DNA of 64,000 nucleotides. It comes from Proteocatella sphenisci DSM 23131 (lineage in GTDB: Bacteria; Bacillota; Clostridia; Peptostreptococcales; Filifactoraceae). Positions 1 to 8,934 of this stretch are shown here, in pieces. The stretch's first letter is position 1. Each line of letters opens with the position of its first letter. The notes under the pieces were generated by a model, which did no database searches, had not been told where the DNA came from, and saw nothing but the letters and a program-made list of their open reading frames with translations. The stretch lies in assembly GCF_000423525.1 (NCBI RefSeq), contig NZ_AUID01000001.1:62001-126000 (forward strand). The letters run 5' to 3'. A program made the position numbers and the translations under genes.

Positions 1-1277
1 ACAACCCCTGATGGTACAAACTGATTGTAGTTAAACACATCACCTTCAATTATTTCAGTTTGTATGGTTTCAGGTTCATCCTTAATAGTATCCTTTGCCG
101 ACATTTTCTCAAGTATTCTGCTAAAAGGAATTTCTATATCTTCTACATCACTTTGCTGTTTTACAACAAACTCTTCTTCTATTTTGTCACTTTGCTTATA
201 TACAAAACCTGAGCTGTTTTCGAGATTTTCTTTTAAAATCGTAATTTCAGAATCTTTAGGCTTGTACTCTGGTATTAGATTTTCGCTTGATTTGAATATA
301 TTGTCTCTTACATTATTGTTTATAAGATCATCTAATAAGACTGAATCATCAACTTTGACCTCTGTCTTGGAAGGATGTATGTTAGGATCTATAAATTCTG
401 GCAGTATTTCTATATCGAGAATAAAGACAGGATATTTCCCTATAGGTATTATCTCTTTGTATGCATTTTCAATTACATAGTTTAATTTGTTTAACTTTAT
501 ATATCTTTTGTTAATAAATATATTTTGTTTCTTTCTATTTGAAGTATAAAGTGAGGTATTGGAGATATAGCCTTTTACTTTTATATATTGATTTGAAAAT
601 CCTATTTTTATGAGATTTGAAGCAACATTTTTCCCATATACAGTTCTTGTCACATTAAGTAATGACCCATCTCCTTCAGTAGAAAGAAGTTCTTTTCCAT
701 CTGATATAAGTTTGAATCTTATACTAGAATTCACTAGAGCTAACCTATTTACAATATCTATTATAACTCCAGCTTCTCTGCTCCCTGATTTTAAAAATTT
801 CTTTCTGGCCGGGGTGTTGTAAAATAGGTCTGTAACTGATATCGTAGTTCCTTTACGCACCCCAATCTCTGATATATCGCTTACTCTTGAGTCAATTATT
901 TTTGCTTTTACTCCAAAGCTGTCATTTGAAGTATTTGTAATAATATCAATTTTTGAAACAGAAGATATGGACGAAAGCGCTTCTCCTCTAAATCCATTTG
1001 TGTTTAAGGTCTGCACATCTTCTATTTTATGGATTTTGCTTGTAGCATGCCTTGTAAATGCAAGTTCGATCTGGTCAGAGCTTATTCCATATCCATCATC
1101 GCTGATCTTTATGATTTCTTTTCCACCGTCTTTTATCTCAATTTGTATTTGCATGGCTCCTGCATCTATAGAGTTTTCAATCAGTTCTTTTACTATTGAA
1201 GCCGGCCGCTCCACAACTTCTCCCGCAGCTATTTTGTTTATGGTAATTTCATCCAAAATCGTAATATTATTTTTCAT
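1..1277 (-). CDS. mutL: DNA mismatch repair protein MutL (3' end beyond window)
   Basis: MutL is the GHKL-ATPase matchmaker that links MutS bound at a mismatch to strand incision. The reading frame is open from an ATG at 1277 to the window edge, giving about 425 residues of a protein usually near 620-680. Visible signatures are the N-terminal IAAGEVVERP box, IENSIDAGA, the DDGYGI ATP-binding motif, TNGFRGEALSSIS, and LFYNTPARKKFLK. NIHPSKTEVK lies before the linker. Residues after roughly 330 are charged and low in complexity, as expected of the MutL linker; the C-terminal dimerisation/endonuclease domain is outside the window. It starts 13 bp after the mutS stop, so the two are almost certainly cotranscribed. 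Because the end is missing, the endonuclease motif DQHA(x)2E(x)4E cannot be checked. Confidence 0.97.
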   Translation of the reverse strand, partial: MKNNITILDEITINKIAAGEVVERPASIVKELIENSIDAGAMQIQIEIKDGGKEIIKISDDGYGISSDQIELAFTRHATSKIHKIEDVQTLNTNGFRGEALSSISSVSKIDIITNTSNDSFGVKAKIIDSRVSDISEIGVRKGTTISVTDLFYNTPARKKFLKSGSREAGVIIDIVNRLALVNSSIRFKLISDGKELLSTEGDGSLLNVTRTVYGKNVASNLIKIGFSNQYIKVKGYISNTSLYTSNRKKQNIFINKRYIKLNKLNYVIENAYKEIIPIGKYPVFILDIEILPEFIDPNIHPSKTEVKVDDSVLLDDLINNNVRDNIFKSSENLIPEYKPKDSEITILKENLENSSGFVYKQSDKIEEEFVVKQQSDVEDIEIPFSRILEKMSAKDTIKDEPETIQTEIIEGDVFNYNQFVPSGV

Positions 1278-1289
1278 ATGATATACTCT

Positions 1290-3914
1290 CTATCTCAACA
1301 TATTCTTAAGTTCATTTAGAATATTCATTGCCTGTACTGGAGTTATGTTGTTAATATCTATTTCCTCTACCTTCGATTCTATTGGACTTGGATTAGCTCC
1401 CTTGTTAAATTCAAAGATAGAAATTTGACTGTTGTCTTGTGTTCTGTTTTTTTTGTTTACTATTTTATTCAATTTGCTTTCGTAGACTATTTCATTTTCC
1501 TTTACTTCCAGCTCTTCTAATTTTATATTTGCATCTAAGATAACTTCATCCGCAATACCTGCAAGCTTTGCAACATGTATTCCATAACTCTTGTCTATTT
1601 TTCCGGGAAATATTTTTCTCATAAATACAATAGTGTCGTCTCTTTCATCTACAGATACATAATAGTTTTTTATATTGGAAAACTCATTTTCGAGCTCGGT
1701 TATTTCATGGTAATGAGTTGAAAATAAAGTTATACAGTTTAGATTAGAAGCTATATGTTTTAATATAGCCCATGCTATGCTCAATCCATCAAATGTGCTT
1801 GTTCCTCTGCCAACTTCATCAAGCAGGACAAGACTCTTAGAGCTGGCGTTTTTTAGTATATATGAGACTTCATTCATCTCGACCATAAATGTACTTTGAC
1901 CCTGGCTTAAATCATCCGAAGCCCCGACTCTGGTGTATACGGCATCAAGAATCGGTATATTTGCATATGAAGCACTAACAAAACAGCCTATATGTGCCAT
2001 TATGCTTATTATTGCAACTTGCCTCATATAGGTCGATTTACCTCCCATATTGGGTCCTGTAATAATCTGTATCTTTGATTTTTCGTCAAACAATACATCA
2101 TTTGGAACAAAATTCTCTTCACCAAGAATTTTTTCAACCACTGGATGCCTTGAATCTTTTATTTCCATATGACCACAGGTGTTAAATTCTGGTCTGGTCA
2201 GATTGTTTTTAACTGCTGCTACAGCAAGTGAGCATAAAGCATCAATTTCTCCTATTATATGAGCAGTGGATTGAATCCTGTTAACCGATTTATAAAGTTC
2301 TTTTTTAAAATCATTAAATATTTCAGACTGTATTTCATATATTTTCTGTCTGGCTGTCAGAATTTTATCTTCAATTATTTTTAGTTTCTCATTTATATAT
2401 CTCTCAGCATTTGATAATGTCTGTTTTCTTATATAGTCATCTGGAGGATTAAAATCCTTTAGATACGAATTGGTAATCTCTATATAATATCCAAAAACCT
2501 TGTTGTATCCGATTTTGAGATTCTTTATCCTGGTACGCTCTCGTTCTTCAAGCTCAAGCTCTTGGAGTATTTTAGCGGCGTTGCTTTCAATATATCTGTA
2601 CTCAGCCAGTTCGCTGTTATATGAACTTTGGACAACTTCCCCATCTTTGATTCCCAGAGAAGGGTTTTCTACTATGACTGTATCTATATATTCATAAACA
2701 TCACTTAGATTATCCATCCCCGATATCAGTTTTTGCAAATTGACAGACTTTGATTGTTCTATAGCAGCAACCAGAGAAGGAAGGTTTATTATTGAGTTTT
2801 TGAGTGAAATAATCTCTTTTGTATTAATTGACTCATAACATATTTTTGAACTCAGTCTTTCTATGTCGTATATTTTATTTAATATTTCCTTACTATCTTC
2901 TCTTAGTTCAAAATCATCAATATACTCCTCTACAGAGTCTAGCCTTTTATTAATGTCTTCCATGTTGATCAATGGTTTTTCAATCCATTTTCGCAAGGTC
3001 CGCTTGCCTATATTTGTACTAGTATAGTCTATTACGTCAAAAAGTGAATTTTTCTTATTTTTTGTATTTACATTTTCGGTTAATTCTAGATTTTTTCTGG
3101 TATTGAGGTCTAGCTTCATATAGCAGTCTTTGTTTATTACAGAGATTTTATTTATATTATTAGAAAACATTTTTTGAGTGTCGAATATATAGGTTAGCGT
3201 CAATTCTATACTTGATCTGTATTTCTCAAGTTCTTTTTTATTTTCTTCAATATATGAATCCTCAAAAAAATTATTCATAATATCTGATTTTGATACATAT
3301 GTCGTTTTAACAATATCATTTAAACTTATATACTGCAAAAACTGCTTTGCTATTTCAGGTTTTTCTGATATATATGATTCTGATTCTTCGCTGATAATTA
3401 TTTCAGAGGGGGCGACTTGAGCCAGAGTATCCATAAAGACATCAAGTCCTAAGTCTCCTGTATTAAACTCTCCTGTTGACAAATCTATATAGGAGAAAGA
3501 CATTTTATAATCATCAGAGTATGCAATAGCCATCAAATAGAGATTTCTGTGAGATTCCAGATTATTTACTTCTAAATTTGTACCAGGAGTTACAACACGT
3601 ACAACTTCCCTTTTTACCAATCCTTTTGTCGTTTTTGGATCTTCAACCTGTTCACATATAGCCACTTTTTTACCAGATAGAATCAGCTTTTGTATGTATG
3701 CATCTGCACTGTGAAAAGGGACCCCGCACATGGGAGCCCTTTCTTCTAATCCACAGCTTTTGCCTGTAAGCGCTATATCAAGTATTTTCGAGGCTGTAAT
3801 TGCATCATCAAAGAACATTTCATAGAAATCTCCAAGTCTGAAAAAAAGAATTGCATCCCTATAATCTTCTTTTATTTTAAGATATTGCCTCATCATTGGA
3901 GTTAGACTTTCCAT
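1290..3914 (-). CDS. mutS: DNA mismatch repair protein MutS
   Basis: MutS binds base mismatches and small loops and recruits MutL. At 874 residues it has the normal MutS1 length. The N-terminal mismatch-reading domain has the GDFYEMF motif (Phe-x-Glu reads the mismatch), then connector, lever and clamp regions. The C-terminal ATPase has Walker A GPNMGGKST, a Walker B/signature region VLLDEVGRGTSTFDG, and the FSTHYHE switch. The start ATG at 3914 follows AAAGGA. It lies between miaB (24 bp upstream) and mutL (13 bp downstream), forming miaB-mutS-mutL, a common clostridial order. The short C-terminal tail after the ATPase is acidic and lysine-rich. Confidence 0.98.
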   Translation of the reverse strand: MESLTPMMRQYLKIKEDYRDAILFFRLGDFYEMFFDDAITASKILDIALTGKSCGLEERAPMCGVPFHSADAYIQKLILSGKKVAICEQVEDPKTTKGLVKREVVRVVTPGTNLEVNNLESHRNLYLMAIAYSDDYKMSFSYIDLSTGEFNTGDLGLDVFMDTLAQVAPSEIIISEESESYISEKPEIAKQFLQYISLNDIVKTTYVSKSDIMNNFFEDSYIEENKKELEKYRSSIELTLTYIFDTQKMFSNNINKISVINKDCYMKLDLNTRKNLELTENVNTKNKKNSLFDVIDYTSTNIGKRTLRKWIEKPLINMEDINKRLDSVEEYIDDFELREDSKEILNKIYDIERLSSKICYESINTKEIISLKNSIINLPSLVAAIEQSKSVNLQKLISGMDNLSDVYEYIDTVIVENPSLGIKDGEVVQSSYNSELAEYRYIESNAAKILQELELEERERTRIKNLKIGYNKVFGYYIEITNSYLKDFNPPDDYIRKQTLSNAERYINEKLKIIEDKILTARQKIYEIQSEIFNDFKKELYKSVNRIQSTAHIIGEIDALCSLAVAAVKNNLTRPEFNTCGHMEIKDSRHPVVEKILGEENFVPNDVLFDEKSKIQIITGPNMGGKSTYMRQVAIISIMAHIGCFVSASYANIPILDAVYTRVGASDDLSQGQSTFMVEMNEVSYILKNASSKSLVLLDEVGRGTSTFDGLSIAWAILKHIASNLNCITLFSTHYHEITELENEFSNIKNYYVSVDERDDTIVFMRKIFPGKIDKSYGIHVAKLAGIADEVILDANIKLEELEVKENEIVYESKLNKIVNKKNRTQDNSQISIFEFNKGANPSPIESKVEEIDINNITPVQAMNILNELKNMLR

Positions 3915-3937
3915 TATATTGCCATCCTTTTGTATGT

Positions 3938-5359
3938 TTAAATCATTTCTCCAATTAAAGAAAATGATCTGGGTTCAGTTATCTTTACATTTACCAATTT
4001 CCCAACAAGATCTTCTGTTCCTTTGAAATTGACAAGTTTATTTTGTCTGTTTCTTCCCATCATATATTCAGGGTTTTTTTTACTTACGCCTTCTACAAGT
4101 ACTTCTACTACTTTATCCTGATATTTATGTGCAGTCTGTATAGCTGCTTCGTTTACTACACTTAACAATCTGTCAAAACGATCTTTCTTAGTTTTCGCAT
4201 CCACATGATTTTCCATATTTTCTGCAACTGTACCCTTTCTTACAGAATACAAATACGTAAACGCGAGATCATATTGTACTTTTTCAACAACATCCATGGT
4301 ATGCACAAAATCTTCCTCAGTTTCTCCTGGAAAGCCAACCATAATATCCGTTGTGATCCCTATATCATTGACTTTGTTTTTTACTTTTTTTATTATTTCA
4401 AGATAGTCTTCTTTTGTATAATGCCTCCTCATCTCTTTCAATAATCTGCTACTGCCTGACTGTATGGGTAGATGGAGATTTTCACACAATTTATCAAGAT
4501 TAGATATTGCATCTATAACTTCATCAGATATATCTTTAGGATGCGATGTCATAAATCTTATTCTTTCTAATCCTTCAATATTATTTATGTCTTCAAGAAG
4601 CTTGTGAAATGGATATTGAGGAGTGAATGTTTTTCCATAGGAATTAACATTTTGGCCCAGCAATGTTATTTCTTTAACTCCTCCTTCTACAAGTCTTTTA
4701 GCTTCTGATATTATATCTTCTGGATTTCGGCTTCGTTCTCTCCCTCTTGTATAAGGCACTATACAGTAGGTACAAAAATTATTACAGCCGTACATAATAT
4801 TAACAAAAGCCTTGATGTCATGTTTTCTCTGTGTAGGCAGTCCTTCAACTATCTGACCATCTATGTCCCAGACATCATACATAGTCTCGTCGCTCTCCAT
4901 CACAGTTTTTAAAAGCTCTGGGAATTTATATATGTTATGAGTTCCAAAAACAAGGTTTACATGGGGGTATATATTTTTTATTTCTTCAACCACATGGGGC
5001 TGTTGCATCATGCACCCACATACTGCAATTATTAAATCTGGATTTTTCTCTTTGTATCTTCTCAAAACATGAAGATTCCCGTATACCTTAAGTTCTGCAT
5101 TTTCTCTTACAGCGCAGGTGTTATATATTATCAAATCCGCTTCGCTTTGGTCTTGTGTGATCTCATATCCTATCTTTTCCAGCATTCCAAGTATATTCTC
5201 AGAGTCATGCTCATTCATCTGACAACCCCAGGTGGTTATATTTACAAGAGGTTTTCTTGTTACGAATTTATTTTTAACCGTCTCAGCCAAGTTTTCTATA
5301 TACACTTCCTGTGATTTGATTTCTTCTGTTGTTACTATCAAACTCTCTCTTTTACTCAT
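3938..5359 (-). CDS. miaB: tRNA-2-methylthio-N6-dimethylallyladenosine synthase MiaB
   Basis: This radical-SAM methylthiotransferase adds the 2-methylthio group to i6A37 in tRNAs reading UNN codons. The N-terminal UPF0004 domain has TWGCQMNEHDSE, with further cluster Cys in YNTCAVRENA and CGCMMQQ. The radical-SAM CxxxCxxC is in YGCNNFCTYCIVPYTRGRE, and a C-terminal TRAM domain follows (about residues 410-475). The VPYTRGRERSR segment is typical of MiaB rather than MtaB or RimO. The open frame reaches 5365, but AGGAG sits only 1-2 nt from that ATG and 7 nt from the ATG at 5359, so 5359 is preferred. It is the first gene of the miaB-mutS-mutL operon, behind a good promoter at 5392-5420. Confidence 0.96.
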   Translation of the reverse strand: MSKRESLIVTTEEIKSQEVYIENLAETVKNKFVTRKPLVNITTWGCQMNEHDSENILGMLEKIGYEITQDQSEADLIIYNTCAVRENAELKVYGNLHVLRRYKEKNPDLIIAVCGCMMQQPHVVEEIKNIYPHVNLVFGTHNIYKFPELLKTVMESDETMYDVWDIDGQIVEGLPTQRKHDIKAFVNIMYGCNNFCTYCIVPYTRGRERSRNPEDIISEAKRLVEGGVKEITLLGQNVNSYGKTFTPQYPFHKLLEDINNIEGLERIRFMTSHPKDISDEVIDAISNLDKLCENLHLPIQSGSSRLLKEMRRHYTKEDYLEIIKKVKNKVNDIGITTDIMVGFPGETEEDFVHTMDVVEKVQYDLAFTYLYSVRKGTVAENMENHVDAKTKKDRFDRLLSVVNEAAIQTAHKYQDKVVEVLVEGVSKKNPEYMMGRNRQNKLVNFKGTEDLVGKLVNVKITEPRSFSLIGEMI

Positions 5360-5391
5360 TATCATTCTCCTAAATAGTATTTTCTATGTCA

Positions 5392-5420
5392 ATTATATCA
5401 AAAAAAACAATTTCTGTGAA
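5392..5420 (-). promoter_or_regulatory. sigma-A-type promoter for miaB-mutS-mutL
   Basis: On the minus strand a TTCACA -35 (5415-5420) and a perfect TATAAT -10 (5392-5397) are separated by 17 nt. This places transcription initiation about 25 nt upstream of the miaB ribosome binding site. Position and spacing are seen; function is inferred. Confidence 0.7.
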
Positions 5421-5437
5421 GAAAAACGAAATATACC

Positions 5438-5467
5438 TTGTTATATCTCTGTGAAATGTTATATACT
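5438..5467 (+). promoter_or_regulatory. candidate promoter for the EFR1 ferredoxin gene
   Basis: TTGTTA (5438-5443) and TATACT (5462-5467) are separated by 18 nt, about 40 bp ahead of the start codon at 5508. It lies back to back with the miaB promoter in a 148-bp divergent intergenic region. Confidence 0.55.
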
Positions 5468-5507
5468 TAAAATAAATATTTCAGTAAATTATCAAGGAGA
5501 ATAACAA

Positions 5508-6320
5508 ATGAATATAAACGCCTTATATTTCAGTGCAACTGATACAAGCAAAAAAACTGTACATTGTATCGCACAAGTACTACATAAAAAATTAAACATT
5601 ACTACTCCTGTAAATGTACACGACTTCACTCTTCCTGAAAACAGGAGTTTTGCTCCAAAATACTCAAGTCAGGATATAGTGGTTATCGGATTACCTGTAT
5701 ACGCAGGAAGAGTTCCCAACATATTGCTCGAATATCTTAATTCAATAGAGGGAAACGGAGCTCTTGCTGTGGCACTTGTCCTGTATGGCAACAGAAATTA
5801 CGATGATGCACTCTCAGAATTGGTACACATACTTTCTAAAGAAAACTTTACCATAGTAGGCGCGGGAGCCTTTATTGGGGAACATTCATTCTCAAAGATA
5901 TTGGCAAAAAACAGACCTGACTGTGAAGATTTTGTTATAGCTGAGAAATTAGCTGCAGATATTGCTTCAAAAATTTCAAGTTCAAGTACTTTCTCAAGTG
6001 TAGAGGTAAAGGGTACTTACCCTCCCAGAGCTTACTACAAGCCCCTTGATCCAGATGCTAATCCTGTTGATATTAGAAAAGTCAAACCCAAGACAAATTC
6101 TTCATGCATAGATTGTAAATTATGCTCCATTACCTGTCCCATGGGCTCAATTGATTTTGATGATGTAAGTAAAATTGAGGGTATCTGCATCAAATGTGGT
6201 TCCTGCATAAAAAAATGCCCTACAGGGGCGAAATATTATGATGATCAAGACTACCTGAGGCATAAAAATGAACTTGAAGCTGATTTTTCAAAAAGAAAAT
6301 CACCAGAGACATTTATTTAA
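5508..6320 (+). CDS. EFR1 family flavodoxin-ferredoxin fusion
   Basis: This is a cytoplasmic electron-transfer protein with an N-terminal flavodoxin-like domain and two C-terminal [4Fe-4S] ferredoxin motifs. The flavin-phosphate loop is seen at residues 8-16 (YFSATDTSKK, a variant of FSATGT). IGLPVYAGRVP is the second flavin-contact loop. Near the C terminus, CIDCKLCSITCP and CIKCGSCIKKCPTGA each supply CxxCxxCxxxCP ligands. The 270-residue length matches the EFR1 family, common in anaerobic Clostridia, whose partner redox enzymes are generally unknown. The start follows AAGGAG. It is monocistronic or followed by the LapA-like gene 99 bp downstream, which has its own promoter. Confidence 0.9.
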   Translation: MNINALYFSATDTSKKTVHCIAQVLHKKLNITTPVNVHDFTLPENRSFAPKYSSQDIVVIGLPVYAGRVPNILLEYLNSIEGNGALAVALVLYGNRNYDDALSELVHILSKENFTIVGAGAFIGEHSFSKILAKNRPDCEDFVIAEKLAADIASKISSSSTFSSVEVKGTYPPRAYYKPLDPDANPVDIRKVKPKTNSSCIDCKLCSITCPMGSIDFDDVSKIEGICIKCGSCIKKCPTGAKYYDDQDYLRHKNELEADFSKRKSPETFI

Positions 6321-6376
6321 TATCCGTCACCTTTATCGATACATATTTTGATTATCGGTTTAAAAATAGTGTGAAA

Positions 6377-6385
6377 TGGTATAAT
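6377..6385 (+). promoter_or_regulatory. extended -10 promoter for the LapA-like gene
   Basis: TGG followed by TATAAT (6380-6385) makes an extended -10 element. No good -35 is present at the right distance, which is usual for extended -10 promoters. The start codon is 35 bp downstream behind AGGAGG. Confidence 0.55.
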
Positions 6386-6419
6386 ATAGGTATTATTATA
6401 ATTAACAGGAGGTATTAAT

Positions 6420-6788
6420 ATGGCACAATTCAAAATAATCACCATACTTGTCGGGCTTGTCCTTGTTACTGTTTTTGCAGTTCAAAACTCAGCTAATGTA
6501 ATTATTAAATTTTTAATCTATAATTTTACAGTTTCTCAGGCACTTATAATAATTCTGTCTGTGGCTGTAGGGGTTGTAATAGGTCTTATGGTTGGACTTA
6601 GCAGAAACCTTAAAACATCAAAAAACATTAAAAAACTCAACAAAGAAAACACTGATGTTCAGACAAAGATATCTAATCTTGAAAATGAAAATCAGAATTT
6701 AATAAACAAAAATAATGAACTCATTTCCAATATAGAATTTCTAAAATCTCTGCAATCCGAAAAACCCGATGAAATCGATACTGTTTAA
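6420..6788 (+). CDS. LapA domain-containing membrane protein
   Basis: This 122-residue protein has two N-terminal hydrophobic segments (about residues 4-22 and 38-60). They are separated by the short QNSANVIIKF hairpin typical of the LapA (lipopolysaccharide assembly protein A/DUF1049) family. The C-terminal 60 residues form an Asn/Lys/Glu-rich predicted coiled coil facing the cytoplasm. In enterobacteria LapA works with LapB in controlling LPS synthesis; in Gram-positives the role is unknown, so no function is assigned. The start is fixed by AGGAGG 7 nt upstream. A bidirectional terminator follows. Confidence 0.8.
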   Translation: MAQFKIITILVGLVLVTVFAVQNSANVIIKFLIYNFTVSQALIIILSVAVGVVIGLMVGLSRNLKTSKNIKKLNKENTDVQTKISNLENENQNLINKNNELISNIEFLKSLQSEKPDEIDTV

Positions 6789-6794
6789 TTCATT

Positions 6795-6837
6795 AAAACA
6801 CCCTCAATTCATACAAATATGAAAAGAAGGGTGTTTT
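6795..6837. terminator. bidirectional hairpin terminator
   Basis: A perfect 10-bp inverted repeat (AAAACACCCT / AGGGTGTTTT) has A- and T-tracts on its two flanks, between the convergent LapA-like and UPF0316 genes. It can end transcription from both sides. Confidence 0.8.
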
Positions 6838-6859
6838 AATTTTTCATATAAATAAATCT

Positions 6860-7387
6860 TTATTTCTTTTTGTTAGATGATATCATATATCCGCCACTGT
6901 AAGATGTTATGTCGTTTACGCTTACAAAAGCATCTATATTATTCTTCTTGAGAAATCCATACAATTCATTGACCCTTTTCCTCTTAGCGGTAATAAGAAT
7001 CATCTTTCTTTCTCCGTCTCTTCCTTCTCCAGCAAAAGTTGTAACTCCAAACTTACTTTGTCTTAGTTCATCTATAATATGATAATAATTCGGATTAACT
7101 ATCATTCTTATCTGTACATCACCAAAAGCAAGTCTTCTCTCTATCTTGGTTCCAATGTAGTTACCAAAAGAAAAACCTAATGCATATGCTATCAGATAAT
7201 ACCACTGCCCAAGATTTGTGACAATATCTGTTAAAACTTTTGTATAAATAAGTATTTCAAAAAAACCCAGCACGGCTGCAGTTTTGGCTTTTCCCTTTGT
7301 TAAGAGAATTGTACGTGTAGTTGCAAGGGATACATCTACTATCCTTAGCGACATTATGATAATACAATCTATAATAATAGTAGTCAT
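6860..7387 (-). CDS. UPF0316/DUF2179 membrane protein
   Basis: This 175-residue protein has three predicted N-terminal transmembrane helices (about residues 1-20, 34-52 and 58-78). They include the conserved SLRIVDVSLATTRTI and GFFEILIYTKVL segments of UPF0316 (Bacillus YebE-like) proteins. A soluble C-terminal DUF2179 domain follows, with TTFAGEGRDGERKMILIT. The function is not known. The start overlaps the dUTPase-like stop in a TAATG arrangement, indicating translational coupling. The C terminus ends with several lysines. Confidence 0.85.
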   Translation of the reverse strand: MTTIIIDCIIIMSLRIVDVSLATTRTILLTKGKAKTAAVLGFFEILIYTKVLTDIVTNLGQWYYLIAYALGFSFGNYIGTKIERRLAFGDVQIRMIVNPNYYHIIDELRQSKFGVTTFAGEGRDGERKMILITAKRKRVNELYGFLKKNNIDAFVSVNDITSYSGGYMISSNKKK

Positions 7388-7908
7388 TAATCTCTCCCTT
7401 CCTTGTTTGTGCTGCCAAAAGCATTCATCATTCTATCGGATTTGAATTTCAAAAGTTCATCGTAGCTTATCTCCACAACATTTGTTTTTGGAACAGGTAT
7501 AAGCAGCGCCTGAGCTATAGCCTTGTTGTAATCATACTCAATTATATCATTTAATTTGATAATTTCTTTATATTCTTTTGTATTAATAAATTCTTTTTTA
7601 ATTATCAAAATCGTTTTTTTGGAGTGATTTGTAACTGGAAGTATCCACTCATTTCTATACCCACTGTCTATGACTCCAGACCGCTGTCCCAGTCCGATAG
7701 ACCCAGTGGATCCTCGTTCTTTAACTATGAAACAATGCTCCTGTGAAAAACAACTTGCTATACCTGTTGGAATTTTGATTGTTTCTCCTGGTTTTATCAT
7801 AAGATAATCCTGAGAAAAACATGAAAAAATATCATAGCCTGCATCTTCAGGTCTCTTCTGAGGTATTATTGCATCTTCATTTAATTTGGAAAAAAACACA
7901 TTAACCAT
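7387..7908 (-). CDS. dUTP diphosphatase-like protein (trimeric dUTPase fold)
   Basis: Trimeric dUTPases hydrolyse dUTP to dUMP and pyrophosphate. All five family motifs can be placed in order: PEDAGYDIF (I), ERGSTGSIGL (II), SGVIDSGYRNEW with the uracil-pocket Asp and Tyr (III), AIAQALLIPV (IV) and RMMNAFGSTN (V). At 173 residues it is longer than the usual 140-150, because about 25 residues (an NTKEYKEIIKLND-like stretch) are inserted between motifs III and IV. Motif V differs from the common RGxGGFGSTG. Activity on dUTP is likely but not certain; a dCTP or phage-type variant is possible. The start follows AAGGAGG. Confidence 0.8.
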   Translation of the reverse strand: MVNVFFSKLNEDAIIPQKRPEDAGYDIFSCFSQDYLMIKPGETIKIPTGIASCFSQEHCFIVKERGSTGSIGLGQRSGVIDSGYRNEWILPVTNHSKKTILIIKKEFINTKEYKEIIKLNDIIEYDYNKAIAQALLIPVPKTNVVEISYDELLKFKSDRMMNAFGSTNKEGRD

Positions 7909-7934
7909 AACACGACCTCCTTATCAAGTATATT

Positions 7935-7980
7935 AAAAGACTTCACTCTGATATTTATATAATACCCAGTGAAGTCTTTT
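7935..7980 (-). terminator. terminator of the transketolase operon
   Basis: A perfect 13-bp stem (AAAAGACTTCACT / AGTGAAGTCTTTT) ends in a T-run on the minus strand, 20 bp beyond the stop of the C-terminal transketolase subunit. Confidence 0.85.
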
Positions 7981-7998
7981 AATTATCAATTGTATTTT

Positions 7999-8934
7999 TT
8001 ATACAGCTGATATTAAGAGTGCTTCTGCTACTATATTTTCTTTTGTGATGCCATAGCATTTTAACAATTCTTCTGGTTTACCTGACTGTCCAAAAACATC
8101 TCTTACTCCAATTTTTCTTACAATTACAGGGAATCCCTCACAAACTGCTTCAGATACAGCAGAACCAAGACCTCCAATTATGCTGTGTTCTTCAACAGTA
8201 ATTATTTTCCCGCATTCTCTTGCCGCTTTTAAAATCAATTCCTCGTCCAGCGGTTTTATTGTAGAGATATTAATAACTCTTGCATTTATACCCTTTTCAC
8301 TAAGTTCTTCGGCTGCATCAAGTGCCATTTTTACACAAATTCCTGTAGCAACTATAGCCATTGTGTCTCCAGATTTCAAGACTTCGCCTTTACCAATTTC
8401 AAAATTACATCCTTTTTCATGAAGATCTTCAACCGCCATTCTTCCTGTTCTGATGTAGACTGGTCCATTATATTCAGCTGCTGCTTTTACGGCTGCTGCT
8501 GTTTCTGTAGCGTCACAAGGGTTTATTACTACCATATTAGGAATACTTCTCATAAGTGATATGTCTTCTATAGCCTGGTGGGTCGCTCCATCTTCTCCAA
8601 CAGTTATTCCTGAGTGGCTTCCAACTATTTTTACATTCATTTTTGGATATGCCACTGAGTTTCTTATCTGTTCAAAAGCTCTCCCTGCTGCAAACATTGC
8701 AAATGTTGATGCAAAAGGTATGAGTCCAGTTGCCGCCATTCCAGCTGCCATTCCAATCATATTTGCTTCAGCTATTCCTGCATTAAAAAATCTCTCAGGA
8801 TATTCTTTTTTAAAATCAGCACTCTTCGTAGATTTAGACAAATCTGCATCAAGCACTACTATCTTATCATTATTTTTAGCAATTTCTGCCAACGCAATAC
8901 CATAAGCTTCTCTAGTTGCTCTTTTCATATCCAT
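7999..8934 (-). CDS. transketolase, C-terminal subunit
   Basis: This is the pyrimidine-binding plus C-terminal half of a split transketolase (311 residues). The enzyme uses thiamine diphosphate to move two-carbon units in the non-oxidative pentose phosphate pathway. Visible are AEANMIGMAAGMA (the region holding the Glu that activates ThDP), GSHSGITVGEDGATHQAIEDI, and the C-terminal GQSGKPEELLKCYGI. It starts at an ATG overlapping the stop of the N-terminal subunit (TAATG); a second in-frame ATG lies two codons later. The two halves are expected to form a complex. Two-gene transketolases are common in Clostridia and archaea. A DXPS-like activity is unlikely because the N-terminal half is transketolase-like. 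Confidence 0.93.
   Translation of the reverse strand: MDMKRATREAYGIALAEIAKNNDKIVVLDADLSKSTKSADFKKEYPERFFNAGIAEANMIGMAAGMAATGLIPFASTFAMFAAGRAFEQIRNSVAYPKMNVKIVGSHSGITVGEDGATHQAIEDISLMRSIPNMVVINPCDATETAAAVKAAAEYNGPVYIRTGRMAVEDLHEKGCNFEIGKGEVLKSGDTMAIVATGICVKMALDAAEELSEKGINARVINISTIKPLDEELILKAARECGKIITVEEHSIIGGLGSAVSEAVCEGFPVIVRKIGVRDVFGQSGKPEELLKCYGITKENIVAEALLISAV

Noticed and set aside
64-480. Plus-strand ORFs across 64-1281, 8180-8905 and 50321-51829 as genes
   Set aside because: They are antisense shadows of mutL, the transketolase subunits and the SLH protein, with Ser/Ile-rich compositions and no ribosome binding sites.
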